The translations under genes and the position numbers were made by a program. From NCBI RefSeq assembly GCF_007483665.1, contig NZ_ML660185.1, positions 62,001-126,000 on the forward strand: a stretch of DNA of 64,000 nucleotides, in the 5' to 3' direction. Under the pieces are notes generated by a model. The model was not told the origin of the DNA. It worked only from the letters and a program-made list of their open reading frames with translations, and ran no database searches. Numbering within the stretch: the stretch's first letter is position 1; each line of letters begins with the position of its first letter. Below are positions 26,913 to 34,866 of this stretch, one piece after another. Source of the stretch: Catellatospora sichuanensis (GTDB taxonomy: Bacteria; Actinomycetota; Actinomycetes; Mycobacteriales; Micromonosporaceae).

Positions 26913-27563
26913 TCAGGCAGGGCGCAGCAGGTCGGGAAGGGCGTCGAGGCCGTCGACGATGGTGGCGTGGCGGGCCGCCTCGGGCTTCTCCGAGCCGAGG
27001 TACCCCCACGGGCCGCGGCGGACCAGGACGGGTTTCATGCCGGCGCGGGTGGACGGCAGCACGTCGTTGTCGACCCGGTCGCCCACGTAGCAGATCGCCG
27101 CCGGGGTGAGGTCCGCTACTTCGGCGACCTTGGTGAAGAAGCTCGGGTGGGGCTTCTCGATGCCCCACTCGGCAGAGGTGTAGATCGCGTCGACGGGCAG
27201 GTCCATCCGCTCCAGCGCGGCCTTGGCCTGCGGCGGCTGGTTGCCCGCGATGATCACGGTCAGGCCGCGGCGGCGCAGCTCGGCGAAGGCCGGGCGCACG
27301 TCGGGGTAGAGGTCGGCCTCGTCGAAGTTCTCGCGCAGCCCGTCAGGGTCGTCGGCAGCCCAGGCGGACATCTCGGCGTCGACGTCGAGGCCGGGGCGCA
27401 GCAGCGCGAACGCGTCGCCGTGCGGGCGGTCCATCGCGGCCATGCCGCCGAGCAGCCCGAGCATGGCGAAGCGGGGCACGCCGAGGCGGTCGGCCCAGCG
27501 GCTCCAGATGCGGGTCTCGTCGATCAGCGTCTCGCCCACGTCGAACACCACGGCCTTGATCAT
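26913..27563 (-). CDS. HAD-superfamily hydrolase
   Basis: The 216-residue protein starts MIKAVVFDVGETLIDETRIW, with nucleophile Asp8 and acid Gly-Glu-Thr in place of the usual DGT. Motif II is VIIAGNQPP (Asn instead of Ser/Thr as the phosphate contact region), motif III Lys in WGIEKPHPSFF, and motif IV CYVGDRVDNDV. It is a Cof/Gph-like phosphatase of the HAD class IA type. The ATG at 27563 begins directly at the catalytic strand; the open frame continues upstream without support. Confidence 0.87.
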   Translation of the reverse strand: MIKAVVFDVGETLIDETRIWSRWADRLGVPRFAMLGLLGGMAAMDRPHGDAFALLRPGLDVDAEMSAWAADDPDGLRENFDEADLYPDVRPAFAELRRRGLTVIIAGNQPPQAKAALERMDLPVDAIYTSAEWGIEKPHPSFFTKVAEVADLTPAAICYVGDRVDNDVLPSTRAGMKPVLVRRGPWGYLGSEKPEAARHATIVDGLDALPDLLRPA

Positions 27564-27680
27564 CTGCCCAGGATATCGGGCGCCGGGGCGCATACCCCGC
27601 ACGGGTGTGCCGCGGGTGCCGCTGGTCACCGGTGCAAAACCGGTGGCTCGGGCCGGTGGGCCGCGCGTAGCCTGCGCCGG

Positions 27681-28109
27681 GTGGAAGCGATGACGGAACC
27701 GCAGATCAGGCGGGCGATGGCGAACTGCTCACGCGGCGACGCGTCGGCGATGACGCTGCCGAAGGACTTCGCGGAGCTCGACTGGGCGGGACGCAGTTTC
27801 CTCGGCTGGCGCGACGTGAAGCTGGAGCAGCGCGGCTACCTGCTGCGCTGGCGGGACGGCAAGCCGGTGGGGCTGCTGCTGCGGGCCGCCGACTCGGTGA
27901 TGTCGCGGAGGCGGGCCGCGATGTGCCTGCTGTGCCAGTCGGTGCGCCCGTCCGACGAGGTCACCCTGTTCACCGCGCGCCGCAAGGGCGACGCGGGACG
28001 GCGCGGCGACACCGTCGGCACGTACATGTGCGCCGACCTGGCGTGCATGCCCGGCGACGCGGTCGACGCGCGGGTCGACGCGTTTCTGGCCGAGGTGCTG
28101 CACTCCTGA
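27681..28109 (+). CDS. FBP-domain (EF-G-binding, zinc-finger) protein
   Basis: The product (142 residues from the GTG at 27681; ATG 27690 is the alternative) ends in a treble-clef zinc-binding domain: CLLCQSVRPSDEVTLFTARR followed by GTYMCADLACMP. This is the C-terminal region of FusB/FBP-type proteins, which bind elongation factor G and in some species relieve fusidic acid inhibition. The N-terminal part (ELDWAGRSFLGWRDVKLEQR, GYLLRWRDGKPVGLLLR) is typical of the actinobacterial version. TAGCCT at 27668-27673 lies seven bases before the GTG, suggesting a leaderless mRNA. It is divergent from the HAD gene. Confidence 0.8.
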   Translation: MEAMTEPQIRRAMANCSRGDASAMTLPKDFAELDWAGRSFLGWRDVKLEQRGYLLRWRDGKPVGLLLRAADSVMSRRRAAMCLLCQSVRPSDEVTLFTARRKGDAGRRGDTVGTYMCADLACMPGDAVDARVDAFLAEVLHS

Positions 28110-28190
28110 GCTGGTGCACCGGCCCGGGGACGTCGATCGCCTAAGCCGCCAGGTTCGGGCGGCCGACATCCCCGGGCCGGCGCGAGGTGT

Positions 28191-28231
28191 CCGTGGAGCC
28201 GGGCCCTACCCCGAGTGGCCCGGCTCCACGG
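28191..28231. terminator. Strong bidirectional hairpin terminator
   Basis: CCGTGGAGCCGGGCC pairs perfectly with its complement (15-base arms) around an 11-base loop between the convergent FBP and ddl genes. Confidence 0.75.
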
Positions 28232-28235
28232 CGTC

Positions 28236-29237
28236 TCAGCGCCGCCCGGCCAGGGCGGTCAGGGAGCGGGCCGCCGTGGCGGCCGCGGTGTTCACGATGA
28301 TGTCCAGCAGCTGCGGGTATGACATCCCGGCCGCCTGCCAGATGCGCGGGTACTGCGACGCGGCGGTGAACCCCGGGAACGTGTTGACCTCGTTGAGGAC
28401 CGGTTCGCCGCCGTCGGCGGGCAGGAAGAAGTCGACGCGCAGCAGGCCGCGGCACTCCAGCGCGGCGAACGCCTGCAGTGCCCGGCACTGCAGCAGCGCG
28501 GTGACCCACGGGTCGAGCCGTGCGGGGATGTCGAACACCACCTCCCCGGCGGTGTACTTGGCGTCGTAGTCGAAGAAGCCGTGCCCGCCCGTGACCCGGA
28601 TCTCCAGCGGCGGTCCGGCCTGCAGCGACCCGTCCGGGTGCTCCAGCACGGCCACGTCGACCTCGCGCCCGGCCACCCCGGCCTCGACGAGGACCTTGCC
28701 GTCGCAGGCGCGGGCGGCGGCCAGCGCCCCGGGCAGCTGCGCCCAGTCGTCGACGCGGGTCACGCCGATGCTGGACCCGGCGCGGGCCGGTTTGACGAAG
28801 ACAGGCAGGCCCAGGCGCTCGCGGTCGGCGGGGGACACGTCGTCCTGGCCGGGGCGCAGCACCACACCGTCGGCCACCCGCAGCCCGTCGGCGGCGAGGA
28901 TCTTCTTGGTGAACTCCTTGTCCATGCCGGTGGCGCTGGCCAGCACGCCGCTGCCGACGTACGGCACACCGACCATCTCCAGCAGGGACTGCACCGTGCC
29001 GTCCTCGCCGTAGGGGCCGTGCAGCGCGGGGAAGACCACGTCGACGCGGCCCAGCGCGCGCAGCGCGTCGCCCATGCTCACCGGGATGCCGTCGACGTGC
29101 CAGGCGCCGTCGCGGCCGATGACCACCTCGGTGATGTCGTACCGGGCGCGGTCCAGGTGGGCCAGGATGCTGCGCGCGCTCTTGCACGACACGTCGTGCT
29201 CCCCGCTGCGCCCCCCGTAGATGACGGCAAGCCTCAT
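28236..29237 (-). CDS. ddl: D-alanine--D-alanine ligase
   Basis: The 333-residue ATP-grasp ligase begins MRLAVIYGGRSGEHDVSCKS. It carries FPALHGPYGEDGTVQSLLE, MDKEFTKKIL, the Ser loop ARAGSSIGV, the omega-loop FFDYDAKY whose Tyr marks D-Ala over D-Lac specificity, and the Mg site NEVNTFPGF. It makes the D-Ala-D-Ala dipeptide for peptidoglycan in the cytoplasm. It overlaps the stop of the upstream alanine racemase gene by four bases (ATGA) and uses GGAAGGAAG as ribosome binding site. A possible second ddl elsewhere cannot be assessed from this window. Confidence 0.92.
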   Translation of the reverse strand: MRLAVIYGGRSGEHDVSCKSARSILAHLDRARYDITEVVIGRDGAWHVDGIPVSMGDALRALGRVDVVFPALHGPYGEDGTVQSLLEMVGVPYVGSGVLASATGMDKEFTKKILAADGLRVADGVVLRPGQDDVSPADRERLGLPVFVKPARAGSSIGVTRVDDWAQLPGALAAARACDGKVLVEAGVAGREVDVAVLEHPDGSLQAGPPLEIRVTGGHGFFDYDAKYTAGEVVFDIPARLDPWVTALLQCRALQAFAALECRGLLRVDFFLPADGGEPVLNEVNTFPGFTAASQYPRIWQAAGMSYPQLLDIIVNTAAATAARSLTALAGRR

Positions 29238-30415
29238 CGTCGCTTCCTTCCGTGGTGCGGGAAAGGAAGGGCACCTTCTACACGGACGTCCGCTGTGCAG
29301 GTGCCCTTCCCATCGTGGCGGCGGGGCACGCGGGTGCCGATGCCGGTGAGGATCTCGTGGGGGTTGGTGGCGGCCCAGGTGGCCCAGTCGGCGGCGGTGG
29401 GTTCGCCGTCGTCGCCGGGGCCGAGCACGGTGACCGGGTCACCGATGCGAACGTCGGCGTCGCCGGCGTCGACGATGCACTGGTCCATGGCGACGCGGCC
29501 GATGATCGGCAGTCGCCGCCCCCCGAGCAGGACCTGTGCGCGCCCGTCGACGCCGCGCGGGACGCCGTCGGCGAATCCGAGCGGGATCAGGGCGAGGGTG
29601 GTGGGCCGGGCCGTGACGTGGGTGTGCTGGTAGGAGACCCCGGTGCCGGCGGGCACCCGCTTGGCCATGATCACTTGAGTACGCAGGGTGAGCGCCGGAC
29701 GCAGCCCGAACGCGCGACCGGGCACCGGCTCGACCCCGTACACCGCGATGCCCGCGCGGACCAGGTCGAAGTGGGTCTGCGGGGCGGTGAACACGGCGGC
29801 CGAGTTCGCCAGGTGCAGCAGCTGCGGGTCCAGCCCGGCGTCGCGGGCGTAGGTCACCGCCTCGGCGAACGCGGCCGTCTGCGCGGTCACGCCGTAGGGC
29901 GAGGAGTCGGCGGTGGCCAGGTGCGACCACACGCCGCGCACGGCCAGCACGCCCTCCCGCTCGTACTTGCGGGCCCAGGCGACCAGCTCCGGCCAGCCGT
30001 CGGCGGTCGCGCCGTGCCGCGACATCCCAGTGTCGATCTTGAGGTGGACCTGGGCGGTGCGGCCGGTGCCGCGGGCCGCGGCGGCGACCGCATCGAGCAG
30101 CTCCGGAGCGGCCACGGACACGTCCACGTCGGCGGCGGTCAGCGCGGCGAAGTCGGCGCCGGGGCCGTGCAGCCAGCTCAGCACCGGTGCGGTGAGCCCC
30201 GCGGCACGCAGCTCGAGCGCCTCGGCGGCGCTGGTGACCCCGAGCCAGGTGGCGCCACCGGCCAGCGCGGCCCGGGCCACCGGCACCGCGCCGTGGCCGA
30301 ACCCGTCCGCCTTCACCACGGCCATCACCGCGGCGGTCGTGGCCGCGCCGATCCGTTCGACGTTGCCCGCGACAGCAGCGAGGTCGACGACCGCCTCAGC
30401 CAGCTCTCCAGTCAC
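29234..30415 (-). CDS. alr: Alanine racemase with a palindrome-derived C-terminal tail
   Basis: The 393-residue PLP enzyme shows the Lys in MAVVKADGFGHGA (residue 35), the PLP-contact KIDTGMSRHG, HLANSAAV, and the second-base Tyr in GTGVSYQHTH, plus GRVAMDQCIVD. It interconverts L- and D-alanine, feeding the ligase encoded immediately downstream. Family members normally end shortly after the motif seen here as GTRVPRR. Beyond it this protein has about 24 extra residues (HDGKGTCTADVRVEGALPFP and a basic end) that are translated from a copy of the AAGGGCACCTTC palindrome. The start is next to a divergent two-component system. Confidence 0.92.
   Translation of the reverse strand: MTGELAEAVVDLAAVAGNVERIGAATTAAVMAVVKADGFGHGAVPVARAALAGGATWLGVTSAAEALELRAAGLTAPVLSWLHGPGADFAALTAADVDVSVAAPELLDAVAAAARGTGRTAQVHLKIDTGMSRHGATADGWPELVAWARKYEREGVLAVRGVWSHLATADSSPYGVTAQTAAFAEAVTYARDAGLDPQLLHLANSAAVFTAPQTHFDLVRAGIAVYGVEPVPGRAFGLRPALTLRTQVIMAKRVPAGTGVSYQHTHVTARPTTLALIPLGFADGVPRGVDGRAQVLLGGRRLPIIGRVAMDQCIVDAGDADVRIGDPVTVLGPGDDGEPTAADWATWAATNPHEILTGIGTRVPRRHDGKGTCTADVRVEGALPFPHHGRKRR
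29265..29310. repeat. Palindrome family A copy 2, inside the alr 3' end
   Basis: GGAAGGGCACCT and AGGTGCCCTTCC (12-base arms) enclose a 22-base loop whose centre is the palindrome CGGACGTCCG. The arms match the intergenic hairpin at 3719-3764. Here the element is within the alr reading frame, just upstream of ddl. Confidence 0.8.
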
Positions 30416-30525
30416 GTTCGGTAGCCAACAACAGGGGGTGTGAGGGTGCCGAGAGGGATTTCACTAACGCTGCGCTAACAACGCCCGTGCATACTTGGCG
30501 ATCGGTCGGTCGAGGAGGTGGCGGG

Positions 30526-31182
30526 GTGCGGGTCCTGGTCGTGGAGGACGAGGAACTGATGGCCGAGGCCATCGCCGAAGGGCTGCGGCAGGAGGCCATC
30601 GCCGTCGACGTCGCCTACGACGGGGCGGCGGCGCTGGAGAAACTCGCGGTCAACGCGTACGACGTCATGATCCTGGATCGTGACCTGCCGCGGGTGCACG
30701 GGGACGAGGTGTGCCGCCAGGTCGTGGCGCAGGGCCTGGACGTGCGGGTGCTGATGCTCACAGTGTCGGTGACGGTGGCTGAGCGGGTCGCCGGGCTCAG
30801 CCTCGGCGCCGACGACTACCTGCCCAAGCCGTTCGCGTTCGCCGAGCTGGTGGCCCGGGTGCGGGCGCTGGGCCGCCGGGCCCGTCCGGCCACGCCGCCG
30901 GTGCTGGAGCGGGCCGGCATCCGGCTCGACCCGAACCACCGCGAGACGTACCGCGACGGGCGCTACGTCAGCCTGTCCCGCCGGGAGTTCGCGGTGCTGG
31001 AGGAGCTGCTGCGGGCCGAGGGCGCGGTGGTGTCGGCGGAGACGCTGCTGGAGAAGGTCTGGGACGAGCACATGGATCCGTTCACCACCATCGTCCGGGT
31101 CACCATCAGCGGGCTGCGCCGCAAGCTGGGCGACCCGCAGCCGATCGAGACGGTCACCGCCGTCGGCTACCGGATCCGCTGA
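30526..31182 (+). CDS. OmpR-family response regulator
   Basis: The 218-residue protein starts at the GTG at 30526 (VRVLVVEDEELMAEAIAEGL), set by GAGGAGG at 30512-30518. The receiver domain has acidic DE at 8-9, phosphoacceptor Asp51 in MILDRDLP, Thr in LMLTV and Lys101 in YLPKPF. The winged-helix output domain ends RKLGDPQPIETVTAVGYRIR. Its stop overlaps the sensor kinase start (TGATG). The pair is divergent from alr-ddl with about 110 bases between, so control of D-Ala-D-Ala precursor supply, as with VanRS, is plausible but not shown. Confidence 0.9.
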   Translation: MRVLVVEDEELMAEAIAEGLRQEAIAVDVAYDGAAALEKLAVNAYDVMILDRDLPRVHGDEVCRQVVAQGLDVRVLMLTVSVTVAERVAGLSLGADDYLPKPFAFAELVARVRALGRRARPATPPVLERAGIRLDPNHRETYRDGRYVSLSRREFAVLEELLRAEGAVVSAETLLEKVWDEHMDPFTTIVRVTISGLRRKLGDPQPIETVTAVGYRIR

Positions 31183-32393
31183 TGGGCGAGTGGCGCGGCA
31201 ACCTGCGGGTACGCCTGACCGTGGTGTTCAGCCTGGTGTTCGCCCTCGCGGGCGGATCGGTGCTGGCCGGCATGCTGATCCTGGTCAACAACGCCATGGC
31301 GTACAGCATGGGCATCGTCTTCGCCGACAAGTACTCGCGCCTCGACCCGGGCGGCTACCAGACCGCTGAGCAGGCCATGAGCTCGCTGGATGCGTCCAAG
31401 CAGACGATCCTGGACTCGATGCAGTCCAACCTGCTGTTCAAGGGCGGCCTGACACTGCTGGCGATGTGGGTGCTGGCCACCGCCGCGGGCTGGTTCGTCG
31501 CCGGGCGGCTGCTGCGCCCGCTCAGCATGATCACCGCGACCGCGCACCGGATCGCCGGGCGCACCCTGCACAAGCGCATCGACCTGGACGCCCCGCCCGG
31601 CGAGGTGAAGAGCCTCGCGGACTCGTTCGACAGCATGCTCGACCGCCTCGACGAGGCCTTCGCGGGCCAGGGCCGGTTCATCGCCAACGCGGCCCACGAG
31701 CTGAAGACCCCGATCGCGCTGAACCGCACCCTGGTCGAGGTCGCGATGAGCCGCCCGGACAGCCCGCCGCAGGTGCACCAGCTCGGCCAGAATCTGCTGG
31801 CGGTCAACCAGCGCCACGAGCGGCTCATCGACGCCCTGCTGACGCTCGCGCGCGCCGAGGACGCGGTGACCGAGCGCCGCCTGGTCGACGTCGCGGAGCT
31901 GGCCACCATCGCCGCCGACACGACCGAGGCCCTGGCCGGGCGGCTGTCCGTGCAGATCGGCCGCGAGCTGACGCCGGCGCCGGTGACGGGCGACCCGATC
32001 CTGCTGGAGCAGATGATCCGCAACCTGATCGACAACGCGACGCGCTACAACGTCGAGGGCGGTTGGGTGCGGGTGCAGACCGTCGCCCGGCCCCGTCACG
32101 CCGAGATCGTGGTGAGCAACACCGGCGCGGTCATCTCGTCGTACGAGGTGCCCACCCTGTTCGAGCCGTTCCGGCGGCTCACCGACCGGGTCGGCTCGTC
32201 GCGCGGCAGCGGCCTGGGCCTGTCCATCGTGCGCGCGGTCGCCCAGGCCCACCGCGGCGACGCCGTGGCCGTGCCCCGCCCCGGCGGCGGCCTGGTCGTA
32301 CGCGTGATCCTGCCCCGCTCCGCCCACCCCTTGGCCGAACCGGTGATCATCGCCCCGGCTCTCCCCGAGAACCACGTGCCCGCCCACCCCTGA
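31182..32393 (+). CDS. Sensor histidine kinase
   Basis: The 403-residue protein has a first membrane helix at residues 12-35, a short external loop of about 50 residues, a second helix near 88-108, a HAMP domain, the dimerisation motif NAAHELKTPIALN with His172, N box MIRNLIDNATRYN and G2 box SRGSGLGLSIV. The external loop is small, so it probably senses membrane or cell-wall state rather than a bulky ligand. It is the cognate kinase of the overlapping response regulator gene. The last 25 residues are a Pro-rich tail. Confidence 0.9.
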   Translation: MGEWRGNLRVRLTVVFSLVFALAGGSVLAGMLILVNNAMAYSMGIVFADKYSRLDPGGYQTAEQAMSSLDASKQTILDSMQSNLLFKGGLTLLAMWVLATAAGWFVAGRLLRPLSMITATAHRIAGRTLHKRIDLDAPPGEVKSLADSFDSMLDRLDEAFAGQGRFIANAAHELKTPIALNRTLVEVAMSRPDSPPQVHQLGQNLLAVNQRHERLIDALLTLARAEDAVTERRLVDVAELATIAADTTEALAGRLSVQIGRELTPAPVTGDPILLEQMIRNLIDNATRYNVEGGWVRVQTVARPRHAEIVVSNTGAVISSYEVPTLFEPFRRLTDRVGSSRGSGLGLSIVRAVAQAHRGDAVAVPRPGGGLVVRVILPRSAHPLAEPVIIAPALPENHVPAHP

Positions 32394-32451
32394 GTCCGCG
32401 CCGACCAGCCGGCTCGGGCCGGGCCGCGTCGGCCGGGCCGGGCCGCGTCAT

Positions 32452-32512
32452 GATCGCTGTTTCGTGTCGGAACCAGTGGTCGAGGCGCAGGTTTCGACAC
32501 GAAACAGCGATC
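32452..32512. terminator. Long palindrome with TGATCGC end, family D
   Basis: 23-base arms beginning GATCGCTGTTTCGTGTCG pair with one wobble around a 15-base loop, between the convergent kinase gene and the small membrane protein gene. The outer end (TGATCGC) is shared with the 77-bp palindromes at 41669 and 55091. Confidence 0.7.
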
Positions 32513-32592
32513 TCTGCTGCCGTGCGACCTCCGCCGCCGCGCCCGGAGGCCGGGCGAGGCCGAGGGCGAGTGGACGGGCGGCGGGGCCGGGG

Positions 32593-32997
32593 TCAGACCA
32601 GGCCGAGGCCGAGGGTGAGGGTGCCGGCGGCCAGGGATGCGCCGCCGAGGGGGACGAGCCAGATGAGCTTGTTCGGCTTGGTGTCGGCCGGGCGGACCAC
32701 GGACAGGAAGAAGCCCAGCGACATGACGATCGGCGGGGCCACCAGCAGTGCCCGGACCAGGGTCTGCGTGCTCGCGCCGTAGCCGGTCTCGTCGAGGTAG
32801 GGCAGCGCGACCAGCGCGAAGATCACCAGCACGCCGGCGTGTGCGTGCCCGGCGGTCCAGAGTGCCCGGCGGACCGGATTGTCGAGGTAGCCGGGGATGC
32901 GCTTGACGATGCTCATCAGCAGCGACAGCCCGCCGAAGACGATGGTCGACACGGTGATGAGCAGGATCCCGGCGGTGAAAAGGGTGGCGGCGGACAT
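32593..32997 (-). CDS. Small four-helix membrane protein
   Basis: The 134-residue protein has four hydrophobic segments (LFTAGILLITVSTIVFGGLS; HAHAGVLVIFALVALPYL; ALLVAPPIVMSLGFFLSVV; LIWLVPLGGASLAAGTLTLG) with a conserved-looking HAHAG in the second. I recognise no family. The ATG at 32997 is chosen because the promoter and an 11-bp inverted repeat lie just upstream; extending to 33060 would place the operator inside the gene. The operator implies single-gene control by an unlinked repressor. Confidence 0.75.
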   Translation of the reverse strand: MSAATLFTAGILLITVSTIVFGGLSLLMSIVKRIPGYLDNPVRRALWTAGHAHAGVLVIFALVALPYLDETGYGASTQTLVRALLVAPPIVMSLGFFLSVVRPADTKPNKLIWLVPLGGASLAAGTLTLGLGLV

Positions 32998-33012
32998 GAC
33001 CGGCCTCTCTGG

Positions 33013-33039
33013 ATAGTGGATAGCAACACTATCCACTAT
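33013..33039. promoter_or_regulatory. AT-rich inverted repeat operator
   Basis: ATAGTGGATAG and CTATCCACTAT are exact reverse complements (11+5+11). They lie 16 bases upstream of the small membrane protein start, in the most AT-rich patch of the region. TATAGT on the minus strand could be its -10 box, so a bound repressor would block transcription. Confidence 0.65.
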
Positions 33040-33095
33040 AGGTTCAAGCCCGTCAATCACCTGCTGTTCGCCGTCGGCCGGGGCGCGGGACGGTT

Positions 33096-33824
33096 TCAGC
33101 GGCCGCCGGAGACCTTGAGGGTGGCGCCCGTGGTGTACGACGCCTCGTCGCCGAGCAGCCAGACGATGGCGTTCGCGACCTCCTCGGGCTGTCCCGAGCG
33201 GCCCAGCGGGGCGGCCGGCCCGAGCCGGTCCGCGCGGCCGGGTTCGCCGCTGCCGGCGTGGAATCCGGTGTGGATGACGCCGGGGGAGACCGTGTTGACC
33301 CGGATCCCGGCCGGGCCGAGCTCCTTCGACAGGCCCACGGTCAGCGTCTCGACGGCGGCCTTCGACGCGGCGTAGTGCACGTATTCGCCCGGGCTGCCCA
33401 GGGTCGCGGCGACCGAGGAGACGTTCACGATCGCGCCGCCGGGGCCCATCCGGCGGGCCGCCTCCTGGGCGCAGAGGAACGCGCCGATGACGTTGACCTC
33501 GACCACGCGGCGCAGGTCGGCTTCGGACAGCTCGGTGAACGGCCCGATGGCGCTGCTCACCGCGGCGTTGTTGACCAGCCCGGTGGGCGTGCCGAGTTCG
33601 GCCTGCGTACGGTCGAACAGCTCGCGCACCTGAGTGCCGTCGGACACGTCGACGCGCACCGCGATCGCCCGCCGTCCGGCCGCCGCCACCTTCGCGACGA
33701 CTTCTGCCGCCGCGTCGGCGTCGCCGCGGTAGCCGACGACGACGTCATGTCCCGCTGCGGCGAGCTTTACGCAGGTGGCAGCGCCTATGCCGCGGCTGCC
33801 GCCGGTCACGATGATGATCCCCAT
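33096..33824 (-). CDS. Short-chain dehydrogenase/reductase
   Basis: The 242-residue protein has the classical SDR pattern: cofactor motif VTGGSRGIGAA (residues 6-16), LVNNAAV, catalytic Ser in IVNVSSVAA, and YVHYAASKAAV with Tyr and Lys four residues apart. An Arg in VVGYRGDADA after beta-2 favours NADP(H). It closely resembles FabG/glucose-1-dehydrogenase-like oxidoreductases of unknown substrate, with the family end GATLKVSGGR. Confidence 0.88.
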   Translation of the reverse strand: MGIIIVTGGSRGIGAATCVKLAAAGHDVVVGYRGDADAAAEVVAKVAAAGRRAIAVRVDVSDGTQVRELFDRTQAELGTPTGLVNNAAVSSAIGPFTELSEADLRRVVEVNVIGAFLCAQEAARRMGPGGAIVNVSSVAATLGSPGEYVHYAASKAAVETLTVGLSKELGPAGIRVNTVSPGVIHTGFHAGSGEPGRADRLGPAAPLGRSGQPEEVANAIVWLLGDEASYTTGATLKVSGGR

Positions 33825-34020
33825 CGGTCCATTAGAGCAACCGCGAAGCGGGCGTGACAGGCCGTGACACTGTCACCGCCGACACACCCGGTGCGCGGGA
33901 CGGACCGGTGCTGCGAAGATGTCCCCACTTTCCGCATGGTGTCAGTGCCGCTGTTGTCGGTGGGCTCTGATAGAACATGCGTATCAAACATGTGTTCGGC
34001 GAGGGTGTGGGAGCGCGGTT

Positions 34021-34719
34021 ATGGCGGGACTGTCGACTCAGGAGTTGACGCAGATCCAGGAGACGCTTGCGTCCGGCAAGCGGCCCAGGGTCATGTTCAC
34101 CGAGGCGGCCGGCCAGATCGCGGGCCAGCTGGGGCAGGTCGTGCAGCTCGACGACCCGGCCACCCACGATGAATGGATCATGGTGAAGTTCGGCAGCGAC
34201 GTGCTGCCGTTCGCGCCGGGCGATCTCACCATCCCGCCCAAGGGCGCCACGGGCCGCAGGCCCACGCCCGAGCCGGTTCCGGAGCCTGTCGCCCCGCCCG
34301 AGCCCGAGTTTATGATCATCCGTGAGAAGCCTGGCCGTCAGGAGCGACCCGTGTCCGTAAATCCCGAGGTGTCCGAACAGGAGACGCCCGCCGTGGCGCC
34401 CGCCCCGCGCAAGCCCGCCGCCGGCAAGGGCCCCAAGGTGAAGCCGCCGGCCGGGCTGACCGTGACGCTGGCCTACACCGAGGGCGAGTGGACGGTCGGC
34501 GCGGTCCAGGGCACCAAGGCGCTCGCCAAGCCCTACATCATCAAGGCGCAGGAGGCGCTGAAGATGGTGTCGATGCTGGACGTGCCGGGTGTGCAGGAGG
34601 CCGTGGAGCAGATCCTGGGCGCCGAGCGGGCCGAGGCCGAGGCGCACGCGCTGAAGCTGCGTGCCGAGCTGGCCGAGCTCGAGGCCAAGCTCGCGGAGCT
34701 GGGCGCGGCCGGCGCCTGA
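34021..34719 (+). CDS. Putative DUF6319-type protein
   Basis: The 232-residue protein has three parts: an N-terminal domain (LSTQELTQIQETLASGKRPR, VMFTEAAGQIAGQLGQVVQL, WIMVKFGSDVLPFAPGDL), a Pro/Glu-rich disordered linker (75-140), and a C-terminal basic domain with VTLAYTEGEWTVGAVQGTKA followed by an Ala/Glu coiled coil to the end. The family name is from memory and uncertain. The middle is charged and the ends look nucleic-acid or protein binding. A strong terminator follows. An imperfect GAACA..TGTTC repeat lies at 33973-33997 upstream. Confidence 0.65.
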   Translation: MAGLSTQELTQIQETLASGKRPRVMFTEAAGQIAGQLGQVVQLDDPATHDEWIMVKFGSDVLPFAPGDLTIPPKGATGRRPTPEPVPEPVAPPEPEFMIIREKPGRQERPVSVNPEVSEQETPAVAPAPRKPAAGKGPKVKPPAGLTVTLAYTEGEWTVGAVQGTKALAKPYIIKAQEALKMVSMLDVPGVQEAVEQILGAERAEAEAHALKLRAELAELEAKLAELGAAGA

Positions 34720-34729
34720 GGTTTCACGG

Positions 34730-34766
34730 AAGCGGGGTGGCCGTGACGGCCACCCCGCTTCTTCTT
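34730..34766 (+). terminator. Rho-independent terminator
   Basis: AAGCGGGGTGGCC pairs with GGCCACCCCGCTT (13-base arms, 5-base loop) and is followed by CTTCTT. It starts ten bases after the stop of the gene at 34021. Confidence 0.85.
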
Positions 34767-34866
34767 GCGCGTGATCAGCGCCGGTCCCGCCCGGCGGGCA
34801 TGCCGCTGTGCGGCGTATGCGTCCTGGTGGAAAAACCCGTCCCGGGCTGCACGCGCCTTGGCGGGG

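Noticed and set aside
28236..32393. Full vancomycin-resistance (vanHAX) cluster
   Set aside because: The ligase has the D-Ala-type Tyr loop, and no vanH dehydrogenase or vanX dipeptidase gene is present.
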